This document shows positions 44,443-51,958 of a stretch of DNA of 64,000 bases, piece by piece. Source of the stretch: Streptomyces coeruleorubidus (lineage in GTDB: Bacteria > Actinomycetota > Actinomycetes > Streptomycetales > Streptomycetaceae); contig NZ_CP118527.1 in NCBI RefSeq assembly GCF_028885415.1, positions 5,332,001 through 5,396,000 of the forward strand, read 5' to 3'. The position numbers and the translations under genes were made by a program. Below the pieces are notes generated by a model that saw only the letters and a program-made list of their open reading frames with translations, made no database searches and was not told the DNA's origin. The first letter of the stretch is position 1; each line of letters starts with the position of its first letter.

Positions 44443-44724
44443 TCAGCAGCGCACCCGCCCCGTAGCCCGCGGCGCAGGCTCCGCGCTCGCCGAAGCCGTG
44501 GTCCGGGCCGCCAGTGCACGGGCTGTCGCGGCCGGCAGACGGACGTGGTCCTCCAGCGCGGCATTCACCACCTCTCCGATCTCCGTCATCTCCGCGTCGT
44601 GGGCAACCACTCCCGCGGCCCCGCTGCGCAGCGCGGAGCGGTACGCGTCCGTTCCCGGGTCGTCGAGCAGGGCGATGACGGCTCGGGAGGGCCATGCTCT
44701 CCTCAACTCCACGATCAGTGACAT
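44443..44724 (-). pseudogene. response-regulator receiver-like fragment
   Basis: 93 codons: IVELRRAWPSRAVIALLDDP, YRSALRSGAAGVVAHDAEMT, ALEDHVRLPAATARALA. This matches the second half of the receiver domain of LuxR-type regulators. The phospho-acceptor half and the HTH are both absent. Flanking DNA (44194-44442, 44725-44799) has no recognisable gene. Confidence 0.45.
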
Positions 44725-44799
44725 GTCCGACGGCCCAGGGGACAGGAGGCAGGCACTGTTGAGCGGCGTCGGACGGCCCAGGGACGGCCCGCCTCTCGC

Positions 44800-45297
44800 T
44801 CATAGGCCCGCCGCGGAGGCGGTGTCGTTGGTCGCTGTGCCTCTCTGGTGCGACCGCATTGCGGTTCGCAGAGCTTCGAGTTCGTTTCGTGGAAACGGCC
44901 GGCCCCATTGAGCCTCATAGGCTTCTTCGCCCTGCTCGTGATCGATTCGGTCGAAGGCTCGGACGGCGGACCGTGCGAGTGCCGTGATTGTGTGGCGGCC
45001 CGACCAGAGAACTTCCCCTGATCTGTCCGGAGCTTGGGCGCCGTCGGCCAGGACCAGGCGGACGTCGACCACAGATTCGTCTCTGTGGAAGAACCACCGG
45101 TACACCTGTGGCTCTCCCTCCAACGCGGCGCGTGTTTCCTCGTCACCGAGGACGAGCCGGGCAACGGCGTAGAGGAACTGCTCGGGTCCGTCGGCAATGT
45201 AGGAAGCGATGGCCTCCGCCTCGCCGTGATCATCAGCCACCTTGACGACGGCCCAGCCTTGACTGCCCAATGTCCACGTGATCGCTAGAGACGACAT
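44800..45297 (-). CDS. hypothetical protein
   Basis: 165 residues. Soluble; IASYIADGPEQFLYAVARLV and HTITALARSAVRAFDRIDHE are the clearest ordered segments, consistent with an alpha/beta cytosolic protein common in Streptomyces accessory regions. No domain name can be given. The 234 bp after it toward 45531 hold no supported gene. Confidence 0.65.
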   Translation of the reverse strand: MSSLAITWTLGSQGWAVVKVADDHGEAEAIASYIADGPEQFLYAVARLVLGDEETRAALEGEPQVYRWFFHRDESVVDVRLVLADGAQAPDRSGEVLWSGRHTITALARSAVRAFDRIDHEQGEEAYEAQWGRPFPRNELEALRTAMRSHQRGTATNDTASAAGL

Positions 45298-45531
45298 CTC
45301 GCCCTCCTCCGGGGTGACTCTATGGACTCAGGCGCTGTGCGGCCGAACCCTCAGCTTGGGAAGCTCGGGTTCCCGGTGGGAGGCTGCTTGGCTGAACTGC
45401 GGTGGAGCGGGCGCGGGGCCTGACTGACCGGCGGCCTGGTCCCCGTCATTCCCCGTGGTTCCCCGCACGATCTGGCACGTTTCTGGCACGGGCGCGGCCG
45501 TCCGATCTGTGCGTCTGCCGTGAGCCACGGG

Positions 45532-45777
45532 CTACTCGTAGGTGGTCGCAGCTCGTAGAGCTCGTGCGAAGAAGCTCCAGTCACCGGCGGGCAGATTGCG
45601 GGCGGCGTTGTCGTACCAGCCGTCCGCGTCGTCGATCCATGCTGCCAGCGCCTCCAAGAAACTCGCGAGGTCCGCGTTCTCCCATGAGTGGCCCTCCTCG
45701 GTGTGGCTCCGGTGGAGGGCACGGACGAAGGCAGCCAGGTCTTCTCTGCTGTCGACGTGCTCAGGAGAAGTGGTCAT
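45532..45777 (-). CDS. DUF7660 family small protein
   Basis: 81 residues from ATG 45777. REDLAAFVRALHRSHTEEG, SWENADLASFLEALAAWIDD and GWYDNAARNLPAGDW match this small helical family, which often appears near contact-toxin immunity genes. No toxin is adjacent. In-frame codons upstream to 46095 lack family similarity and were rejected. Confidence 0.7.
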   Translation of the reverse strand: MTTSPEHVDSREDLAAFVRALHRSHTEEGHSWENADLASFLEALAAWIDDADGWYDNAARNLPAGDWSFFARALRAATTYE

Positions 45778-45923
45778 GAGAGGCACCCTACTTGGCATGT
45801 CCGCGGTAGGGCCGAGCCTGGTGAGCACCGCTTTAGGAGTTCGATCCGCCCTCGGCCAGCCTGCCTCGTGTACCGGTGCTACGACTGGCCGCCGTCTGTT
45901 GTGGCCGTCCGGGGGCGTTGATG

Positions 45924-46121
45924 TCAGCGGAACAGTTCCGGCACGGGGCAGACCTCCAGAGGCTCGTCCGGCCGGTCGACCCAGCACCACCAGACATGCC
46001 GACTGGTACACCTCCATAGCGTCCGGCAGGTCCGTCGGCCATCTTCCTCCGGCTGAGATAGGACGAAGCCGCCGGACCTCATCGGCTGGCTGCACTCGGG
46101 ACAGGCCGGGGCGTCGGTCAT
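45924..46121 (-). CDS. small zinc-ribbon-like protein
   Basis: 65 residues from ATG 46121. CPECSQPMRSGGFVL supplies one CxxC; RTLWRCTSRHVWWCWVDRP supplies a Cys/His set; the tail is PLEVCPVPELFR. Likely binds one zinc. Function unknown. The gap up to 46326 holds only the PadR promoter. Confidence 0.65.
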   Translation of the reverse strand: MTDAPACPECSQPMRSGGFVLSQPEEDGRRTCRTLWRCTSRHVWWCWVDRPDEPLEVCPVPELFR

Positions 46122-46326
46122 GCGGCGCACCCTAACGGAGCGCCCTCTTCGTCACGAACTATCGGCTGGTTGGCCATTGCCGTCCAGGACACGACTGGGC
46201 GATATCAGCCCGCTGACGTGCCGCCGCCACAGCGGCGCAGGCCCCCAGGCAGCGGATCGGGCCTCCGGGCGGCAGAACGATGAATCGATCGACAACATAT
46301 GCCGGTCGCTGATATATATAGGCGGC

Positions 46327-46683
46327 ATGAATGAGCGACCGCTTCAGGAGCCGACGCTGCTCCTGCTCACTGCCCTGGCCGACGAGCCCAGGCACGGCTA
46401 TGGACTGATTCAGGAGATCGACGCGATCTCCCAGGGCCGTGTGCGGATGCGCACCGGTACTCTCTACGGCGCGCTGGACCGGCTGGTCCAGCAGGGCCTG
46501 ATCCGGGTCGAGCGCGAGGAGGTCGTGGACGGTCGGGCGCGCAAGGTCTACGCCCTCGCCGAGGCCGGCCGAGACGTGCTGGCCGCCGAGACGGAGCGGC
46601 TGCGTGCTGTCGTCGCCGAGGCGGAGCGTCGACTGGCCGCCCGTCGCGCCCACGCCATCCGCCCGAAGGGGGCCCTGGCATGA
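46327..46683 (+). CDS. PadR family transcriptional regulator
   Basis: 118 residues. Winged helix: LLLTALADEPRHGYGLIQEI, MRTGTLYGALDRLVQQGLIR, VEREEVVDGRARKVYALAEA. No good ribosome site before ATG 46327; an AT-rich TATATATA box ends 6 bp upstream, suggesting a leaderless transcript. ATGA-coupled to a membrane protein it may control, as in PadR/permease pairs. Confidence 0.88.
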   Translation: MNERPLQEPTLLLLTALADEPRHGYGLIQEIDAISQGRVRMRTGTLYGALDRLVQQGLIRVEREEVVDGRARKVYALAEAGRDVLAAETERLRAVVAEAERRLAARRAHAIRPKGALA

Positions 46684-47630
46684 CGCAGCAGCACAGCTCA
46701 CTCGCGTTCCGCTGGGCACTGCGCCTCCATCCGGCCGCCTACCGCGCTGAGCACGAAGCCGAGTTGACCGCGATCTATGCCGAGGCGACGCAGGATGCCG
46801 GCCCGCTCGGTCGGCTGCGCGAGGCGCTCGATGTCGCCGGCCATGGCCTGCGGCGGCGCACCGGCCTGGGCTCCGACCGGATGGCGGGTCAGGTCCTTGC
46901 GCAGGCGGCCCCGCTGGCTATCGCCGTGGCGACGGGTAGCTTCGTGGCGGGCCTGTTGTGGCTCTTCGCCCCCGGCGTCCGGACCTTGCCGGCGTCCTCG
47001 CTCCCGAATGTGCTGAGCCTGGCCAACACGGGCCTCACGCCGCTGCTCTGGCTGGCGACGCTCGCGGCTGTCTGGACCGGGCGCTGGACCGTGGCCCGTG
47101 CACTGGTCGTGCCGCCGATGGTGCTGTGCCTGGCCGACGTCCTGCTGGCGGCGTTCACCTCCTCCGGCTTCCACGGCACCCCCTCGATCGCAGTGATTCG
47201 ACTGGCCGTGCCGCTGCTCACCGGCGCCGTCGTCCTCGCCGCACCCAGGGATCTGCTCGGCCCCTCCCTGTCACAACGTCGCACGATCATGGGAACCACC
47301 GCCCTGGCGGCCGTCCTGGTGTCGGGCGGGCAGCTCGTCGACATGTACTACCCCTTTACGCTGGGCGTTCTCAGCGTCATCGGCCCGCTGTGGACCGGGG
47401 TCCTGTGGGCCGGGGTCCTCGCGATCGCCCTGCTCTTCGGCACGCGTAACCGGTTGACCGTCGCGGGCGTGGCGGTGGCCGTGCTGCCCACCACGCTGCA
47501 GGTGACGGTCCAGCTCACCCCTGCGGGCGTGGTTGTCCTGCTCCTGGTCCTGCTCAGCAGCACGGTGCCCTTCCTCCGCGCGCGCCGGCGCCACTTCCAG
47601 TCAACCCCGCCAAGCCGGATGCGATCTTGA
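46680..47630 (+). CDS. polytopic membrane protein coupled to PadR regulator
   Basis: 316 residues. A cytosolic head (WALRLHPAAYRAEHEAELTA IYAEAT, typical of Streptomyces PadR-linked proteins) is followed by about seven membrane helices. Its stop codon TGA is exactly the anticodon of the tRNA-Ser 3' half it runs into, so the native end may have been lost at the integration junction. Confidence 0.78.
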   Translation: MTQQHSSLAFRWALRLHPAAYRAEHEAELTAIYAEATQDAGPLGRLREALDVAGHGLRRRTGLGSDRMAGQVLAQAAPLAIAVATGSFVAGLLWLFAPGVRTLPASSLPNVLSLANTGLTPLLWLATLAAVWTGRWTVARALVVPPMVLCLADVLLAAFTSSGFHGTPSIAVIRLAVPLLTGAVVLAAPRDLLGPSLSQRRTIMGTTALAAVLVSGGQLVDMYYPFTLGVLSVIGPLWTGVLWAGVLAIALLFGTRNRLTVAGVAVAVLPTTLQVTVQLTPAGVVVLLLVLLSSTVPFLRARRRHFQSTPPSRMRS

Positions 47631-47681
47631 AAACCGTCGTGGCAGCGATGTCACCGTGAGTTCAAATCCCACACCCACCGC
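47626..47681 (+). other. tRNA-Ser(TGA) 3' half, attachment-site remnant
   Basis: Starts at the anticodon loop (CTTGAAAACCGTCGTGG), then the variable arm, T-arm (GAGTTCAAATCCCACAC) and acceptor strand (CCCACCG). The expected 5' half is absent; a membrane-protein gene abuts instead. This is the pattern left at the distal end of an element integrated into the 3' end of tRNA-Ser, with the element to the left. Confidence 0.85.
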
Positions 47682-47689
47682 AGATGAAT

Positions 47690-47720
47690 GGCCCCTGACC
47701 AGGTAATTCGGTCGGGGGCC
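47690..47720 (+). terminator. tRNA-Ser terminator
   Basis: GGCCCCTGACC and GGTCGGGGGCC pair as an 11-bp stem (one G:U) with a 9-nt loop, followed by GTTCTCC. The native terminator of the tRNA-Ser, still attached to its 3' half. Confidence 0.8.
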
Positions 47721-47828
47721 GTTCTCCTGTGCGTTGTCCATCGGTCACCGTGGTTCCTCCTAGTTCCCGGTCGATCGGGCACGGCAGGGGCACGGGGACC
47801 TTCTGATCCGTAGCTCTACAGAGATCGG

Positions 47829-48190
47829 TCATTGAAGGTCATACAGGCTGCCGGGAAGCCCATGAGGGGCGGCGTGGGGCGCTGCCGGTGGCTGGGGTTG
47901 CTGTACCTCGCTGCTGTACCTCAGCAGGGTCAGCAGCGCCGTCATCCGCAGCCCGAGTGCCGCCACGCGCTGACCCTGCGTGTCCGCCACCACCAGATGC
48001 GCTGCGTGGTCGGCAGGTATCTCGTGAGCCGAGACCCGCAGCCTCATCTCAGGGCCGGGATGCCCACGGGGGATGCCCAAGACTGAAGGCCCGTTCACCC
48101 TGAAGTCGGCGATGTGCTCGCCGGGCACCTCTACCGAGTCACCGAAGGCGATGGCACGCTCCCACGCGGGTCAGGGCCTTGTCCACGGCG
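47829..48190 (-). pseudogene. frameshifted fragment of an unrecognised small protein
   Basis: The minus strand encodes AVDKALTRV, then after a one-base frame change at about 48165 continues AIAFGDSVEVPGEHIADFRV and ALGLRMTALLTLLRYSSEV. The joined reading looks like one protein, but a stop and frame shift separate the parts. Family unknown. The remaining gene-free DNA of 47721-48295 shows nothing else. Confidence 0.35.
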
Positions 48191-48295
48191 ACGTTGCCCG
48201 CACGACGCCTGGGGTGGGTCGCCCTCCGTGCCGGTACCGCGAGCGCGGATGGACGCAAGGTCGCTGGCGAATCCCGCACCAGGGGATGGCCGCGA

Positions 48296-49267
48296 TCAGT
48301 TGGCACCACGCCGGAAGGTCGCGCGGTAGTCCCTTGGGCGTTGTCCGGTGTGCTTGGCGAAGAGAGCGGCGAAGGTCCCGGGGTCCTTGTATCCGACCGT
48401 GGTGGAGATGCTGGCGACGGTTCGATCCGTGGTCTCAAGCAGGTGGCGGGCACGGCGGACGCGCGATGACTGTAGGTACTCAAGAGGACTCCGGCCGGTC
48501 TCGTCAGCGAAGCGCCGCAACAGCGTCCGAGTGCTGACCCTGAACGCGTCCGCCAACGCCGCGAGGTCGTATCGGGCGGCGAGGTCCTGGTCGAGTCGTC
48601 GCATGACCCTGCGGGAGAACTCGTTTCCGGGATGCGGAAGAAGTCGCGCGTCGACGTATGGAGTCTGGGAGGACCGCGCGTCGTCGACGAGCGCCACCCG
48701 CGCGGTTGCCCGTGCCACGTCAGCACCGCTGTGTTGGCGGATCAGTTCCAGCGCGAAGTCGTACATGGCACTGAAGGCCGCGGTCGTCGTCACCCCCTTG
48801 TCGGTGACGACCAGACGTTCGGGGCGGACGTCGGCTTCCGGACAGCGTTGAGCCAGTTCGTCGGCGAGAAGCCACGCCGTCGTAGCCCGGCGCCGGTTGA
48901 GAAGCCCTGCCTCGGCGAGCAGGAAGGCGCCGACACAGATCGAGACGACGGCGTTACCCGCAGCGGTGTGTGAGCGGATCGCCGCAATCTCAGGGGCGAG
49001 GGCCGTGAGTTTCGCGTCCACGTCGAGACCCGGCACCAGCTCGAATCCCGGCACGACAAGAACGTCGACCTCGCGGAGCGGAGCGACGGCCAACGCCACA
49101 CCGCCCGATGCGGTGATGCGACGACGAGGTGAAACGACCGACACCTCGTAGCCCGAGCGGTCCGGACCGGCAACGTGCGTGGCCATCGTCAACAGGTCGG
49201 GCACGCCGAACACCTCGGACGCGAAGCAGCCCGGGTAGGCCAGAACGCCAACCCGCAGCGCGCTCAT
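48296..49267 (-). CDS. GlxA-type transcriptional regulator (DJ-1/PfpI domain plus AraC HTH)
   Basis: 323 residues. N-terminal DJ-1/PfpI-like domain (MSALRVGVLAYPGCFASEVF; Cys in NAVVSICVGAFLLAEAGLL) followed by a double AraC HTH (YDLAALADAFRVSTRTLLRR; ISTTVGYKDPGTFAALFAKH). Such proteins activate catabolic genes. Divergent from the dienelactone hydrolase at 49366, which is its likely target; the 98-bp gap holds both promoters. Confidence 0.9.
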   Translation of the reverse strand: MSALRVGVLAYPGCFASEVFGVPDLLTMATHVAGPDRSGYEVSVVSPRRRITASGGVALAVAPLREVDVLVVPGFELVPGLDVDAKLTALAPEIAAIRSHTAAGNAVVSICVGAFLLAEAGLLNRRRATTAWLLADELAQRCPEADVRPERLVVTDKGVTTTAAFSAMYDFALELIRQHSGADVARATARVALVDDARSSQTPYVDARLLPHPGNEFSRRVMRRLDQDLAARYDLAALADAFRVSTRTLLRRFADETGRSPLEYLQSSRVRRARHLLETTDRTVASISTTVGYKDPGTFAALFAKHTGQRPRDYRATFRRGAN

Positions 49268-49365
49268 GGTCGCCTCCTGACCACCACGCCCTGTGGCGAG
49301 ATCGCCCCTCTATATGGCGATCCAGCCTATCGCCTTGTGCGGGTTCATCAGTCCACGCTGTCGCC

Positions 49366-50217
49366 ATGACCGCTTCCAACGGACGTCTTGGCGACGCGAT
49401 CACGGACTTCTCCCACCGGCTGGTCGACGTGGCCGGGGTGGTGAAGACGGTGCATGTCGCCGGTTCTGGGCCGGCCGTCGTATTGATGCCGGAGATGCCT
49501 GGTATCAGCCCCGACGTCCTTCGGCTGGCGCGGTGGGTGCGGGATGCGGGTTTCACCGTGTACCTTCCCTCGCTCTTCGGGACCGACGGTGCCCATCCCA
49601 CGGTCGAGGGTGGGCAGGAGGTGATTCGCCGGGCGTGTGTCAGTGCCGAGTTCAGTGCCTTTGCCGGGGGTGGTACCAGCCCTGTCGTGGCGTGGCTGCG
49701 TGGGCTGGCGAGCCAAGCCCACGCCGAGTGTGGCGGTCCCGGAGTCGGTGCGATCGGACTGTGCTTCACGGGCAACTTCGCACTCACCATGGCGATTGAG
49801 CCTGCCGTCATCGCGCCGGTGGTCAACCATCCATCACTGCCGTTGGACGATCCCGCCGGACTGGAGATGAGCGAAGAGGACGCGCACGCGGTCCAGGAGC
49901 GCGTTGCACGCGACGGACTGAAGGTCCTCGCCTACCGCTTCGACAACGACCGTTGGTGCACCGGGCAGCGTTTCGCCGCGTACGGAGCCCTACTCGGCGA
50001 CGCCTTCGACGGCCGCGTCCTTCCAGGCGTTTCTGCGAACACGAACCCGCCCCCGTTCTTCCGTGATGTGGTGGGGTCCCCCCACAGCGTGGTTACCGCC
50101 CACCTCGTGAACGAGGACGGACACCCCACACTGAAGGCCAGAGACGAGATCCTCGCCTTTCTGACCGAACGGCTGAGCCGGACCGGGCACTCGAAGGTCA
50201 ATCGTCAAGGGCTGTAG
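49366..50217 (+). CDS. dienelactone hydrolase family protein
   Basis: 283 residues. Alpha/beta-hydrolase with Cys nucleophile Cys133 in VGAIGLCFTGNFALTM, the DLH signature. Asp and His are expected around LAYRFDNDRWC and VNEDGHPT. Hydrolyses a lactone or ester. ATG 49366 chosen because the upstream frame overlaps the GlxA-type gene. The stop lies only 4 bp before the truncated excisionase reading. Confidence 0.85.
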   Translation: MTASNGRLGDAITDFSHRLVDVAGVVKTVHVAGSGPAVVLMPEMPGISPDVLRLARWVRDAGFTVYLPSLFGTDGAHPTVEGGQEVIRRACVSAEFSAFAGGGTSPVVAWLRGLASQAHAECGGPGVGAIGLCFTGNFALTMAIEPAVIAPVVNHPSLPLDDPAGLEMSEEDAHAVQERVARDGLKVLAYRFDNDRWCTGQRFAAYGALLGDAFDGRVLPGVSANTNPPPFFRDVVGSPHSVVTAHLVNEDGHPTLKARDEILAFLTERLSRTGHSKVNRQGL

Positions 50218-50221
50218 GCAG

Positions 50222-50368
50222 GTGACGGCCCGTCTCAGGCTCGGCCGGTCCACGGTGTACGACCTGATCCGTACGCGGCAGCTGCCCTCGGTCACCATCG
50301 GCCGATGCCGGCGCATCCAAGCTGTCGCTTTGCGTGACTTCATTGCGGGACATGGAGCGTGCGGCCTG
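50222..50368 (+). pseudogene. excisionase (Xis) gene, 5' truncated
   Basis: 49 codons encode LRLGRSTVYDLIRTRQLPSV and TIGRCRRIQAVALRDFIA, the second half of the MerR/excise-type winged helix of AICE excisionases. The first ~15-20 residues, which should supply the start, are missing, so the junction at about 50220 is a deletion or recombination scar. Frame runs on into the integrase. Confidence 0.75.
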
Positions 50369-51538
50369 ATGACCAAGCGCCGGAGCCGCGGAGATGGCGG
50401 CCTGCACTGGGACGAGAAACGGCAACGCTGGATCGCCACGGCGAACCTCGGCTTCGATCCGAGCGGCAAGCGGATCGTCAAGCGGGGGAGTGGCAAGACT
50501 AAAACGGAGGCGAAGAACAAGCTCAAGGAGGTGTTGCGGGACCACGAGGACGGCCTCGCGATCGCGCCTACCAACCACACGGTCAAGGACGCGGTGACGG
50601 ACTGGCTCACCTACGGCCTGGCCGGTCTCGACCCGCGCACCGTCGAGACCACGACGCTGCTGAGCCAGAAGCACGTCATCCCGTCACTCGGCGCACGCAA
50701 ACTCCGCGACCTCAGCGCGGAGGACGTAGATCGCTGGCTGGCTGCCAAGGCGAAGATGCTCAGCACGCGCACTCTCCAGACGATCCACTCGTGCCTCAAC
50801 CGTGCGGTCAAGCGGGCCATGGCTCGGGACAAGGTGAAGCGGAACGTCGTCGAGCTGTGCTCGGTGCCCCAGGGGCAAGCCGGGCGCCCCTCCAAGGCGC
50901 TCACCTTTGCTCAGGCCGAGGCCGTGCTCAAGGGTGCCGAGGGGACCTCCATGTACGCGTACATCGTCGTTGCCCTGCTGACGGGTGCCCGTACCGAGGA
51001 GTTGCGGGCGCTCACCTGGGACCACGTCTTCCTCAAAGGCAAGCCGGATGCGGACCCGCCGCAGCCTCCGCACATCGCGGTGTGGCGCTCGGTCCGGCGG
51101 GGAGGGGACACCAAGACCCGGAAGTCCCGGCGCACGCTGGCTTTGCCGGCGCGCTGCGTCGAAGCCCTCTGGCAGCAGTTCGAAGATCAGAGATGGGATC
51201 GGCTGGCGGCCGGCGACAAGTGGGAGGAACAGGGACTCGTCTTCTCCTCGGCCGTTGGCAAGCCACTGGACGCGTCCAACGTCCGCCGTGCCTTCCGCCA
51301 GGCGCTCAAGGGCATCGACGGGATCGATGCCAACGAGTGGACGCCTCGGGAGCTCCGGCGCAGCTTCGTGTCGCTGCTGTCCGACCGTGGCGTCCCGCTG
51401 GAAGTGATCTCCCGGCTCGTCGGGCACTCAGGGACGGCCGTGACCGAGGAGGTCTATCGGAAGCAGATCCGACCCGTGATCCAGACCGGCGCCGTGGTCA
51501 TGGACGGGATCTTCGGCGCTGATCCGCAGCGGCCGTAG
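50369..51538 (+). CDS. int: tyrosine site-specific integrase (pSAM2 Int-like)
   Basis: 389 residues from ATG 50369. N-terminal arm-binding domain (GDGGLHWDEKRQRWIATANL), SAM-like core-binding domain (TVKDAVTDWLTYGLAGLDPR), catalytic domain with Arg in LLTGARTEELRALTW, RELRRSFVSLL (first His of HxxR replaced, as in several actinobacterial integrases), GH in RLVGHSG and nucleophile Tyr363 in EEVYRKQIRPV. Appears intact. Lies beside the tRNA-Pro site it presumably used. Would catalyse integration into tRNA-Pro. Confidence 0.93.
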   Translation: MTKRRSRGDGGLHWDEKRQRWIATANLGFDPSGKRIVKRGSGKTKTEAKNKLKEVLRDHEDGLAIAPTNHTVKDAVTDWLTYGLAGLDPRTVETTTLLSQKHVIPSLGARKLRDLSAEDVDRWLAAKAKMLSTRTLQTIHSCLNRAVKRAMARDKVKRNVVELCSVPQGQAGRPSKALTFAQAEAVLKGAEGTSMYAYIVVALLTGARTEELRALTWDHVFLKGKPDADPPQPPHIAVWRSVRRGGDTKTRKSRRTLALPARCVEALWQQFEDQRWDRLAAGDKWEEQGLVFSSAVGKPLDASNVRRAFRQALKGIDGIDANEWTPRELRRSFVSLLSDRGVPLEVISRLVGHSGTAVTEEVYRKQIRPVIQTGAVVMDGIFGADPQRP

Positions 51539-51583
51539 ACACGCGGGAATCGGTAGTCACGCAGATAGACACGCACGCGAAAA

Positions 51584-51621
51584 CAGATGAGCACCTCCGA
51601 AATTTCGGAGGTGCTCATCTG
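51584..51621 (-). terminator. tRNA-Pro terminator, perfect 19-bp palindrome
   Basis: CAGATGAGCACCTCCGAAA meets TTTCGGAGGTGCTCATCTG with no spacer. On the minus strand it is followed by TTTTCG, right downstream of the tRNA-Pro 3' half. Symmetric, so it can also end the int transcript from the plus side. Confidence 0.85.
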
Positions 51622-51630
51622 CTGTTTCAC

Positions 51631-51676
51631 TGTCGGGGTGGCGGGATTTGAACCCACGACCTCTTCGTCCCGAACG
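51631..51676 (-). other. tRNA-Pro(CGG) 3' half, attachment site (att)
   Basis: On the minus strand: CGTTCGGGACGAAGAGG (anticodon loop CGG and 3' stem), T-arm GTGGGTTCAAATCCCGC, acceptor CACCCCG. The matching 5' half is not upstream; unrelated DNA (GGGCTATGCAGAGGTCACAT) is there. This is the element-side junction of an AICE inserted in tRNA-Pro. Confidence 0.88.
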
Positions 51677-51765
51677 CGATGTGACCTCTGCATAGCCCGG
51701 CTGAGCTGCCCTTTTAGCTCCTGGACTGTCCAGGACTGTCCACACCGGTCTCGCCGCGTCTGCCT

Positions 51766-51791
51766 CGTTTGGCCCCCCGTTTGGCCCCCCG
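51766..51791. repeat. 26-bp repeat flanking part of the cargo, left copy
   Basis: CGTTTGGCCCCCC followed by GTTTGGCCCCCCG. It matches 25 of 26 bases at 54473. On the minus strand it would encode GGQTGGQ-like residues similar to tails of actinobacterial integrases, so both copies may be int remnants. Confidence 0.7.
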
Positions 51792-51958
51792 ATGCGGGCC
51801 CCGACGACTCGGAGAGCGCTGCCGGCATCGTGCTATTGCTGCTGCGACAAAGGAGAACCTCCGCGCTGGGGCCTCTGAAAGCTCTTGACTCCTCAACACT
51901 GTGAGCCCGACACTCTTTCACCTAGGTCGTACTGCAAGGTTCCCCCGAAAGGGTCCAG

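Noticed and set aside
45328..45528. Minus-strand frame with VPETCQIVRGTTGNDGDQ, resembling an integrase tail next to tRNA sites
   Set aside because: Too short and without catalytic motifs; suggestive of another element scar but not supportable as a gene.
45532..46095. Longer version of the DUF7660 gene from 46095
   Set aside because: The extra 106 codons show no family similarity and overlap the zinc-ribbon gene; ATG 45777 gives the family length.
51454..51921. Minus-strand frame spanning the tRNA-Pro half
   Set aside because: It reads through the att site and terminator palindrome; the GGQTGGQ part may be an int relic, but no gene can be defined.
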